From Roridomyces roridus (taxonomy: Eukaryota > Basidiomycota > Agaricomycetes > Agaricales > Mycenaceae): 64,000 bases of DNA. Position 1 is the first letter of the stretch; every line of letters begins with the position of its first letter. The notes under the pieces are model-generated. The model searched no databases and was not told the origin of the DNA. It saw only the letters and a list, made by a program, of their open reading frames with translations. The stretch is taken from contig JARKIF010000005.1 in assembly GCA_029378245.1 (NCBI GenBank), positions 2,666,001 to 2,730,000 of the forward strand, written 5' to 3'. Positions 10,883 through 21,470 of the stretch are shown piece after piece. A program made the translations under genes and the position numbers.

Positions 10883-13800
10883 CTAGAAATGATCCACGGT
10901 AAACACCCATTCGCCCTTTGCAATATCAAAGCTCTCGAAATGCGTGTCCTTCATACTCTTCAGCCTCTTGAGGTGCTTGACCGCACTTGGATGCGACGCA
11001 TCCTTGATGGGCTCCCTTGTCGCTTTGTCCACCGCCCAACATCTCAACAACGACATCCTCGCCCGCACATTCAACCCGGCACCCGGAGCAGGCTTGTCAA
11101 CCTCCTCGCTGTCTGGATACACACTACACTCCTTGTCGTCAAACCGCACCACCTCACCCAGCAACGCGCCGAGTTTAGGCAACCCCGTCAAGTCGACAGG
11201 TTCGAGGAAGTGAATCTCCCCGTATCCCACTCGTCCAACGACCAAGTCCGCAAACGACGATAGCTTCTCAAAGCCCGATTGTCGCAGAGTAGCAAGGTCT
11301 GGACGTACCCAGTACTCGCCCTCCTCTGGGTTCTCATTATCCCCACCCGCCTGCGCCCCATTCGCCGTCCCACTCTGCTGCTGGGCAGTGAACCGATTCG
11401 CAGGCGGAGCAGCCGCAATGCGCGGTGGCGGAGTCGGCGATTCCAACAAATTACCACCAGCACTGCTCCTCGCCAACGCAGCAGCAACCTGTGCCTCCTT
11501 CTCCCTCGCAGCAATCCCCAACGCAGGACTAAACGTAATCTTCCCCCGGCCAGGCGAAGAGCCAGGAGAAGAAGACGACTTGGCGAACAACTCCCCCGCC
11601 TCGACCTTCTTATCCAATATCAGCTTCTTCACGCTATGCCTTGACCCGCTCCCCAGCGCCGGACTCCCACTTCGCTCAGGCGAGTCAAACCCGCTCCGGT
11701 GCAGTGACAAGGCTCCCGGCTTGCCATTCGTCAGCGACATGTTGGCAAACGCGAAGGGATTTCCGGGCGTCACGTGTGTCATCTGCTGCTGCACCGAAGT
11801 CGAAGAGCCAAAACCTCGCAGCTTTGACCCTGCTGGCGAGTAACTCAGCCCGACGCGTGGAATCGGCGATCGCGTCGGTACGTCGACAAAGAATGGCACC
11901 TTCTTCTTCGTCGACTGCTCCAGGTTCACCGCGTGCGGCCCTGGAGGCAACATCGAGAACAAATCCGTGGCGATGGGCTGAGCGATCGACGCCGTCAACG
12001 TGCCCTGCTGCATCATCGATCCGTTGTTTGCAGATGCGTTGAGCATATTGTTGCTGTTGTTAAAACCTCCGCCAAAGAGACCTGTTGACTGGCCCATCGA
12101 GTTCGACTGTCCGAGGGCGGGGGCACCGAAGGGCTTGTTGGCGTTGTTGTTGTTCCCAAATATACCCCCACCAAACGCCGAAGGTTGTTGGTTTTGCGGC
12201 TGGGCACCGAGAGTGTTGCTAAAGAGCCCCGTCGACGGCGCAGCGCCGGTATTCGTCGTCTGGAACAACTGGCGCCGCTGGCTTGGCACCAAACAGAGAA
12301 TTTGGCTGCTGTTGCTGTTGCGGCTGTTGGTTGTTGTTATTGAAGATGCTGCTCCCGCCGAATAATGAGTTGGTGTTAGTGTTCTGCGTGTTCGTGCCTC
12401 CGAACACTGGGCGGAATTTAGCAACTATAGCAGAATGAATAGAATAGGCGTACGAGGGTTGGGATTGGCGGGTTGTTGCGTCTGAGCGGTGTTGCCGAAT
12501 GCACCGAATGCGGAAGGTTGCTGAGCCGGTTGTTGCTGCTGGTTTTGGCCACCAAAGATACTGCTGCCGCCACCGAAAGCATTTTGAGTGGGTTGCGCAG
12601 CGGGTTGTCCAAAGATGCTGGGTTTGGCAGCGTTGTTGTTGTTGGCACCAAAGGTACCAAACCCTGTCGTCGCGGGCTGCGTGGCGTTGTTGTTGCCGAA
12701 AATACTTGGTTGAGCAGGTTGCGCAGTATTACCGCCCAACGGATTGGCATTGTTCGTCGACCCAAAGGCCCCACCGCCGCCAAAGGCACCAAAGGCAGGC
12801 TTGTTCGCATCTCCCCCACCAAACGCTCCTGTCGTCCCTCCGCCAAAGACACTTGTTTGCTGTTGGGGTTGCTGCTGCTGACCGAAAGCACCGAACGCGC
12901 CTGGTGTTGGCTGTTGTTGTTGCTGCTGCTGTGGCTGGCCAAACGCTGATCCACCGCCGAACGGAGTCGCGGCGGGAGCGGCGGTGTTGGTTGATCCGAA
13001 CGCGCCAAAACCGGTTGTTGGTTGGGCGGGAGCGCCAAAGGGGGATGGTTGAGCAGGTTGTGCTTGCCCAAAGATGCTGTTGGTGGGTTGTTGAACTCCA
13101 CCAAAGGCAGCAGATTGTCCAAAGGCGCCAGCTGTCTTGCGTCCCTGTGCGTAATCTTGTACTCGTATTTCCTGCGAATGATCAGCCGAAGAACCTCTTG
13201 AAAGAATAAGATATACCTCAAAGGAAGTACCGCGATACGCGGGAATGCAAGAGATTGAGTGGTAAGTGAGGTTCACCGTAGGGGCGGCGGGATCCTTTTC
13301 TTGGTAGGGGGAGAATGGTGGGTTGGAGGAGCCGGTTGTAACAGCTGGTACATTTTCCATTTGATTAGGGGCGGCATCTAGAACCTCGTCAGACACTGTA
13401 TGAATGAGAAACGCGAACGCACTTGCAGCCCCGAACGCTGTCGTCCCGGCAGGTTTTCCAAACAAACTACTGCCTTGACCGAACGCGGAGGTATTGGTGT
13501 TGTTGTTGGCAGGCTGGCCAAAGACACTCGGGGTCGGGGCGGCGGTGTTGGTCTGACCAAACGAGCTTGTACTGCCAAAGGCATTGTTCCCCCCGCCGCC
13601 GAACGCGCCAAAGCCAGTGGCAGGCTTTGCACCACCAAACATCGGGTTCACCGCGTTGTTCTGCGCCGTGTTTGTGTTGCCAAACGCGCCTGGAGAACGA
13701 CAGTCGGAATTGGATGTTGACACGAGAAAAAAACGCGTACCAAAACCACCCCCAGTGTTATTGCTCGCGCCCGCACCAAGGTTCCCAAACATTGGATTGG

Positions 13801-13992
13801 CCGGTTGCTGTTGCTGCTGTCCACCAAAAGCGTTGGTTCCGCCGCCAAAGGCTTGAAAGACGTTGAGATGGTGTATCGGGTTCTTTGACAAGTCTTACCT
13901 GGTTGACCGAACGCGGAAGGCTGCTGACCGAAAGCAGAGGGCTGCTGCTGCTGATTTTGCTGGTTGTTGTTTCCCCAGGACGAGCCGAACAT
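10883..13992 (-). CDS. NUP98: FG nucleoporin of the Nup98/Nup116 class
   Basis: Six exons: 13992-13899, 13851-13741, 13689-13423, 13377-13217, 13171-12454 and 12406-10883. All introns are 45-51 nt. The N-terminal two thirds are FG/GLFG-type repeats rich in Asn and Gln. They are interrupted at about 13300-13140 by a GLEBS motif (YQEKDPAAP...YRGTSFE|EIRVQDYAQGR), the Rae1/Gle2 binding site, which is split by an intron. The C-terminal ~150 residues (from EYWVRPDLATL) are the Nup98 autoproteolytic-type domain. The protein ends exactly at His-Phe, the residues that precede the cleavage point in Nup98-Nup96 precursors, so no Nup96 part is encoded here. A one-base frame break occurs near 12265-12280 between NSLFGAKPA and FQTTNTGAAPS. 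It forms the nuclear pore permeability barrier and mRNA export platform. Confidence 0.9.
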
Positions 13993-14097
13993 GGTGGGCC
14001 TTTAAGGAGCAGCGCTGAGTGAGTCTGCCGGTCAAAGCTGATACCTGTCGGCACCGCCACGGCACCGCCACGACTCAATTTTTCGGTTCTCGCTGCC

Positions 14098-17000
14098 ATG
14101 CCTGATGCTGGGCGCAAACCGACCTTCAACACACTAGAACGCGAGGCTGCTTTAGGAATCCGCCAGAAAATGGGTCAACTTACAACATCCTGAACGAATT
14201 TGTGGCTCCTCATATCGAATCATTCAATGCCCTGTTTGATGACTCTGGTCTGCCCTCCGGAGACGGTGACGGCCGCGGTCTCTTGTCACTCGGAGTCGAA
14301 GACATTGGGGAACGCGTCGTGTTTGACGGGAATGGCAAGCCGGACGACGGAGGCTGGGGTAACAGAATGCGGAGTAAGTATTAGCGTTCTCGTCTCGTTT
14401 CTTACTCTTAATCCCCTCAAGTCTGGTTCGAGTCACCCAACATATCGCGCCCTATGGTGCCGGATAAAGACAAGCACTCGACGACGCGAAAGGTGTTTCC
14501 GTCCGAAGTACCTCGATTATTGCATTCCGACTTGTAGAGGCTCAACATTTCGCAGGCTCGCGAACGGCTAACTTCATATCGGGGTCGAATGACGATTAAA
14601 CTCTGCTGGACGGACCCCGCCGGTGAACGACACGAAATGCCCAAAGATTGCGGTCTTGTGCCCATCGTGGTTCGTTCCGTTCGTTGCAACCTCCGGGGCA
14701 TGTCCTCCGCAGAAGCTTGTGCGAAAACACGAAGAGCCCGAGGAATTCGGTGGCTACTTCATCATCAACGGCAACGAGCGTCTCATCCGCTACCTCATCC
14801 TTCCGCGACGAAACCACGTAATCTCCCTCCTCCGCCCCTCATTCGCCAAACGCGGTCCTTCTTATACGCAATACGGTGTCCAAATCCGCTGCGTGCGACC
14901 GGACCAAACGGCCGTAACCAACACCCTGCACTATCTCTCCAACGGGAGCGCCATGCTGCGATTCTCCTGGCGAAAGCAGGAATATGTCATTCCCATCATG
15001 CTCATTCTCAAAGCCCTCGTGGGCGCTTCCGACAAGGAAATTTTCGAGGGCGTCATGATGCAGGACTATGAAAACACTTTCCTCACGGACCGCGTCGAAC
15101 TCCTGTTGCGTAGCTTCAAAATGTTTACGCTTAAAACCGGCGACCAGTGTCTTGAATACCTCGGCGACAAATTCCGCGTCGTTTTGGGGACACCAGACGA
15201 CTGGGCCAACGGTGCAGTCGGCGCATACCTCATTCAAAAACTCGTCCTAGTCCATCTGAAAAGTCCGCGGGATAAATACCGGATGCTCTTGTGCGCATTT
15301 GGACCTTGTTTTCGAATATTTTTCTGATTTCTTTCCAGATTCATGCTCCGGAAACTGTACGCCTTGGTCTCTGGCTCCTGCTGTGGAGACAACCCTGACT
15401 CCCCCCAGCACCAAGAAGTCCTGCTCCCGGGTTCCTTGTATGGGATGATCATCAAGGAGCGACTCGAGGAAACACTCAACCAGATCCGCACAAACATCAA
15501 CACGGACGTGCGGAACGGGGTCACCGTGGACTTTCACGACAAGAAATACTTCCAAAAGGTGTTGAGCAAGGTCAGCTTTGACATTGGTGCCCGATTGTCA
15601 AATTTCTTGGCTACGGGAAACCTCGTCTCTCCGACTGGTCTGGATCTGCAGCAAGCCTCTGGCTTTACGATTGTTGCGGAGAAGCTGAACTGGCAACGGT
15701 ATATCAGCCATTTCCGATGCATACATCGTGGTGCCTTCTTTGCTGAACTGAAAACGACTACCGTCCGTAAGCTGCTGCCAGAGGCGTGGGGTACGTTCCA
15801 TCAAGTTCTCATTCCATTTACTCATCTTCCACCCAGGCTTCCTGTGTCCTGTCCACACACCCGATGGTACTCCCTGCGGCCTCCTAAATCACCTTTCCCG
15901 CACCTGCCGAATCGTCACCTCCCCACTCAACGTCGCCCACATTCCCGCAATCCTCGCCACACATGGCATGTCTCTCCCATCCACCACCATCTCCGGCACC
16001 AAAAACCTCGTCGTCCAACTCGATGGCTGCGTCATCGGCTGGGCGCGCCCAGCCACTGCTGCCCAACTCGCTCAAAACCTCCGAATATGGAAAACAGAGG
16101 GTATCCACCAAATATCGCTCGATCTCGAGATTGGGTTGGTCCCTGAATCCCGGGGTGGGCAGTACCCTGGCCTATACCTCTTCTCTTCTCGATCGCGAAT
16201 GATGCGGCCTGTCAAGTACCTCGCGAATGGGCGCGATGACCAGGTTGGCTCGTTTGAGCAGGTGTATATGGACATTGCCTGCACGCCCGAGGAGATTACA
16301 GTCGGCGTGTCGACACACGTGGAGCACCACCCCACGAACTTCCTGTCCATATTGGCCAACTTGACGCCGTTTTCCGACTTTAACCAGTCTCCACGGAATA
16401 TCTATCAATGTCAGATGGGTAAACAAACGATGGGAACGCCGTCGACTGCTCTGCAGCATCGGACGGACAACAAGCTCTACCGGTTGCAAACCGGACAGAG
16501 CCCCGTGGTGCGGCCGGCGTTGCACAATACCTATGCTATGGATTCGTTCCCGAACGGTACCAACGCCGTCGTTGCCGTCATCTCGTACACGGGCTACGAC
16601 ATGGAAGACGCCATGATCCTCAACAAGTCCGCCCACGAGCGCGGATTCGCTTACGGGTCAATCTACAAAACGCAGGTCGTCGACCTCAAAGACATGCACG
16701 GCGCAGCTAAATCCGGAACCCCGACTCTGCATTTCGGTTTAGGGCGAACCTACTACACAAAGTTTGGAGACAAGCCACATCGTTGTCACGAATTTCTCGA
16801 TGCGGATGGGTTACCGTTCATTGGTGCCCGACTTGCGAGTGGGGATCCGATTGCCGGGTATACTGACGACATTTCCGGGCGGACAGAGTTTGTCAAGTAC
16901 AAGGGAGACGAGCTGGCGTATGTTGATGAGGTCCGACTGTTGGGATCTGATGCTGGCGATTCGGAGCTGCAAAAAATCCAAGTCACACTCCGGATAACGC

Positions 17001-17985
17001 GTGCACCCGTCATCGGTGACAAGTTCTCGTCCAGACACGGACAGAAGGGTGTCTGTTCGCAAAAATGGCCAGCCATCGACATGCCGTTCAGTGAGAGTGG
17101 GATGCAGCCTGACGTGATTATCAATCCGCATGCGTTTCCCAGTCGAATGACGATTGGCATGTTGGTCGAGAGTATGGCGGGCAAGGCGGGTGCTATGCAC
17201 GGACTTGCTCAAGATGCTACGCCTTTCAAGTACGTTCATGTCACTCGTCTTCTTGCTACTTCTAACTGTCTATCAGATTCACCGAGAAAGACACCGCCAT
17301 CGAGTACTTTGGCGAGCAACTCCTGGCTTCTGGTTACAACTACTACGGCAACGAGCCAATGTACTCGGGAATAACAGGCCAAGAGTTCGCAGCAGACATT
17401 TACATCGGCGTCGTCTACTACCAACGCTTACGACACATGGTTCTCGACAAATTCCAAGTACGGACAACAGGTCCAATCGACCCTGTTACGCGTCAACCAG
17501 TCAAGGGTCGTAAACGCGCAGGAGGAATCCGATTCGGCGAGATGGAACGAGACGCTCTCATCGCACACGGCACATCCTTCCTCCTCCAAGACAGATTGAT
17601 GAACTGCTCAGACTACTCAACAGCCTGGGTCTGTCGAACGTGCGGTAGCTTGATCTCCCTCGGGTACCAAGACATCTCCCTCGGCGAGGTAGCAACCGGC
17701 GACAACGCAAGCCTGCTTCAAACCGGCCCTGGAGGAGAATACTGCCGCGTTTGTCGTGCAGCTGCGCAACAAGAAGACGAACGCGCTCGGCAGGCGTTAG
17801 CCGCAGGCAAAGAGGCACCGCCACCACCTCAAGCGGATGTCCGTGTTGCCATCTCATCTCAGCACGTTCTGGGCACAAGTGTAAAAGGCGGAGACCTAGA
17901 CGTGGTCGCGGTCCCATACGTATTCCGATACCTTTGCGCCGAACTCGCGTCGATGGGTATTGCCGTCTCTCTTGCTGTCCAATAG
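14098..17985 (+). CDS. RPA2: DNA-directed RNA polymerase I second-largest subunit (RPA135)
   Basis: Conserved throughout with Rpb2-family subunits and specifically with Pol I RPA135. Introns are 14374-14421, 14508-14555, 15291-15338, 15791-15836 and 17230-17276. Landmarks are [14 protein letters not shown] in the lobe/protrusion, [18 protein letters not shown], the [16 protein letters not shown] and [19 protein letters not shown] active-site regions with [15 protein letters not shown], and the C-terminal zinc-binding cysteines (CRTC...CRVC). It forms half of the catalytic cleft that transcribes pre-rRNA in the nucleolus. Two one-base frame breaks are present: near 14151 (a TTT run where four Ts would keep frame) and near 14712. 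With such perfect conservation elsewhere they look like sequence errors. It is divergent from the nucleoporin, with 105 bp between the start codons. Confidence 0.96.
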
Positions 17986-18143
17986 TGTACTTTTGAATAA
18001 TAATTCACGCGTTGGAATGGGATTACAATATTTGTTCCAATTGAATGAAGCACCAGCTCGCATATGTACGTACGTATGTATAAATCCTCCAAAAACATAA
18101 AAAAAGATTAAGTTACGAATGCGAAAATGAGCATGGGTATCGG

Positions 18144-21100
18144 TTAGGCGCCAACTTCCGAGACGGTACGAGCAGGGGGCGCGTCTACAGCAAATGTAAC
18201 GTGCTTGCGCGGCTGGGTCACCCCATCAGGCACAGGCACGTCGGCAACAACAGGCGCTGCTTCCGACCGCTTTTTCGAACGACGCGGTCGCTGAGGCGCC
18301 GCTTGTTCCTCATCACCCCCAAGGAACAATTCGACAAGCGCAAGCTCGAGCTTGGCCTCCGACGCGTCGCGCGGTGGAGTTGAGGGATGAGCATTGTCGC
18401 TGGGCGAGGGCGAGGGGTACGGGACATCGAACGATGGCGTGGGTTCCACCGCCACTCCGGACTTGGCGAGAAAGATGTCAAACAACAGACGACACTCGTC
18501 GGCATTCGTCGCACGCGCAAGAAGCCGCCGCATGTCACGCGCCTGGTCCTCCGCAATGGCAGGAGGAGTAGGAGTAGCCGGAAGAGCTACGACATGTGGA
18601 GGTTTGCGGGAAGCGGGAGAGACAGTCTGAGGCTGGGGCTGAGGGATGGGCTGAGTCTGGATCTCCGGCTTGGGGCGTGCAGAAGCCGCAGCTGCAGACG
18701 GTCTGCGAGAGGATGGACTGCGCGGCGACTGCTCCTCAGCAGTAGCGGCTCTGACATGACCATTACCATTGACTTTATACCCATTCCCGTTAACACTCCC
18801 ATTCCCATTGGCGCTCTCGACGTGCTTGGTCGGGACGACAGGGGGCTGCCCATCAGCCATCTGTTGTTCCCACGTCGGCATCACCCGACGCGGCGTGCCT
18901 GGCTGGGAGATAGAGCCGCCAGGGGCGACAGTGGACGTCTTGCGAGTGCGTGGCACGGTGTTGTGGTACTCGTCATCGGAGGGGGACGCCGGAGGAGAAA
19001 TGGGAATGATTGGCGGGGGTCGCGGCGGCACAGGGCGGTTGGCGAGCGACGACAAGTTGCCATACGACGTCTGGTGGGTTATACCCTGAGTGCGGACAGG
19101 CGTCGTCGGAGGTGCAGCTCTGCTCCCACGTGAAGGGTCCTCCGTTGATTGACTCCTGGACTTCTCGGACGTCCCCATCGCCAGCTTGGACATCATACGT
19201 TGCAGACGCCCCGAACCCTTCTTCCCGCTCTCGATGCTGCTAACGCCTGTTGCTGGAGATGGCACCGTGGTCCGGAGGGGCCGAGGAAAGGAAGTCCATC
19301 ATATCTCGGCTCGCTGCCGACACCTTGGGCGGAGGTGGCCCCGAGTTCAAAAAGTCAATCATGTCCCGGGTGTCGGCCGTCCTATCACGAGCAGTCGAGC
19401 CCTCGCGGGCAGGATGAGGCCAGACGCGGCGTGGATGGCTGGCGTCGAGGGGTCGTGGGTGGTGCAGGGTTGCGAGAAGGGGTGCGAGGAGGTGCAGGCT
19501 GCTCGTCGGCGTCCTCATCGTCCGAGCCAGCCATGACGGCGTTGAGGTCCAAAGACTCGCGGTTCTTCTGGATACGCCGAGTCTTGACCGGGAATGGGTC
19601 CGAGTCGAACCCTGCTGGGCCTGTAGGCCCGCGTCTGGCTTGAGACATGGGCAAAGGGGGGTTGGGGTTAGAACGAGAGGACTTGTTGGGAGGGACAGAA
19701 GAAGATGTGTTTGATGTCGGCTCCTCTTCGTCTTCCACGATCGAATCAACGTGCCGAAGGGACGGCCTCCTCCCGTTGGCGCGGCCGGAAGAAGTATCAG
19801 GAAAGGCGAGAGGAGGTGGTCTCCGATTCCCGCGTCCATCTTTTTCTTGTTTGTACACCTGCCGTAATCAGCACAAGCCCCTGATTGATGAAAATCAAAG
19901 TCGACCCACCTCCATCGTCTTCAATCTATCCGGTGTCAAAGAGACCTTCATCGTCGAGTCGGAACGCATGAGGTTGTCAAACTCCTTTATCATCGCCGAA
20001 TCCTGATAGAGTTTGGCACCGAGCATGGAATGAAGAAATTAGCCCACGCACCTCGGGGTCCGACTCGTTCAAATTGTATGCATTCAGCGTCTGCTTCGTC
20101 TCCTCGCTCAACACGGATTCCGACCGCTTGTGGCTGCTCTGACTGTCCCCATCCCGATTCGGTTGAGCTGCGACTGCCCGTCATGAGTTTCTTCATTCGT
20201 GCCTTGTCAAAGGACGACCGGGATGTGGTAGAAGAAGAGGGGGGTAGAGTAGCGGTCGTAGTTGACGTCGCGGAGGTCGTTGCACTGGTATCAGTCGAGC
20301 CGCGGGATCTGTGTTGTGATGAGGACGACGCGAAATCTTGATTCGACCCCCGGGACAACGACGGCCTGTCACTCCGTGAGATGGACTTGCTGCGACGCGG
20401 CTTGGGCGTTTGGGATAGAAGCTCGATTTGTTGGTATACTGAGGATGATGGTCAAGGGAAGGAATCCAATATCAGTGGGAAAACCTACCTCTCATGGATT
20501 TGAAAAGCTCATAAATAGAATGATCTTCGCAGAGGGCAACGAATACATCTTGCACAGTCGCGTTGGCGCGGCTGCTGTCTCGTGCGGCGACTCGCCCGAC
20601 ATTGGACAAGATATGCCTAATAGGAGGTGTTGAGATGACATTTGAATGGCATTAACGCAATATACGCACTCGCACATGGACCTTTGATTGACTTTAGAAT
20701 GGCTTGGAAATAATGAAAATGCAAAGCACGCACTCGAGAATAGCCGTCAGGTACAGTGAAGCGGGGGCGACCAGGGACGGGATCGGTGGTGTGGTCCCGC
20801 CAAGTTGCGCCATCCTCTCCTGTAGCTGCGCCACAGCCGCCGAGTCCTCGTCCGACTCGTTAAGCGTCGAATAAGCCTCGCATTTGAGCCGTAGCAGCTA
20901 TAATGAACGTTAATTATACCCATGGCACAAGACCCATAGCAACGCGCACCTCAAAAGACCATTGCAAATTGAAGGTCTGGGCATCATCCTCCAGGGTGGT
21001 GGGCCGAGCCGTCCTCTCCCAGTACGCTCGCAGCTCGACCTCGGCTTCCAGCAACGCCTCCTTGCCCAGCGAGGTAGGGAGAATGCTCAGCAGACTGGCC

Positions 21101-21341
21101 CGCAGCCTGTCGGTCGACAGCGCACGCGAAGTGTTGAGGATATTGAAGAGAAACTCGTCGAGCAGGACATTAATTGAACGCAGTCCCTCGAGTTTCAGCT
21201 TGATTGGGCGTATTTCCGAGAGAATAACGTCCGCGGAGTGAGACGAAATATAAGTCGGCCCTGGGAGTCAAGATGAGTAGGGGGCACGGGCACAATGGAG
21301 GGGAAACGACGCGGACCAGTGCTTTCCGTCGCGCCAGGCAT
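18144..21341 (-). CDS. Long histone-fold-like, largely disordered protein; several frame breaks
   Basis: I do not recognise a named family. The N-terminal block (about 21240-20950) is helical (LRSINVLLDEFLFNIL...KEALLEAEVELRAYWERT). It is followed by a segment that reads like a histone fold (SLYLTAILE|SMCE|HILSNVGRVAARDSSR...VQDVFVALCEDHSIYELF). That segment is assembled from exons ending 20734, a 12-nt microexon at 20670-20681 and an exon from 20616 to 20489. The remaining ~600 residues are Ser/Pro/Thr-rich and disordered, with short conserved islands (MIKEFDNLMRSDSTMKVSLTPDRLKTME; DMIDFLNSGPPPPKVSAASRDMMDFL; MMSKLAMG). Apparent single-base shifts occur near 21260, within 20110-20200, near 19405 and near 19262. 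Chromatin association is only an inference from the histone-fold resemblance. It is convergent with RPA2, 158 bp apart. Confidence 0.55.
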
Positions 21342-21470
21342 CGCGGAGGTTATGGAGCAGAGAGAACCTGCAAAACCACAAGGCAATCTGATGCGATCAC
21401 GGCCACCACTGGGAGCCCAAAAACTTAGATACCGCCAACGCAGTACTTTATACAATCTGTCGCATTCACT

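Noticed and set aside
12425..12453. Apparent 29-nt intron in the Nup98 gene (GTACGC...CTATAG)
   Set aside because: A second acceptor 18 nt further (CCCAG) gives a normal 47-nt intron with a CTAAA branch site in the same phase, so no ultra-short intron is needed.
12499..13209. Long plus-strand frames opposite the nucleoporin gene
   Set aside because: They are the antisense of FG/Asn/Gln repeats, whose codon bias leaves complementary frames open.
18387..19133. 248-codon plus-strand frame antisense to the histone-fold gene
   Set aside because: Arg/Gly/Ser-rich shadow of a Pro/Ser/Thr-rich coding region, with no conserved motif.
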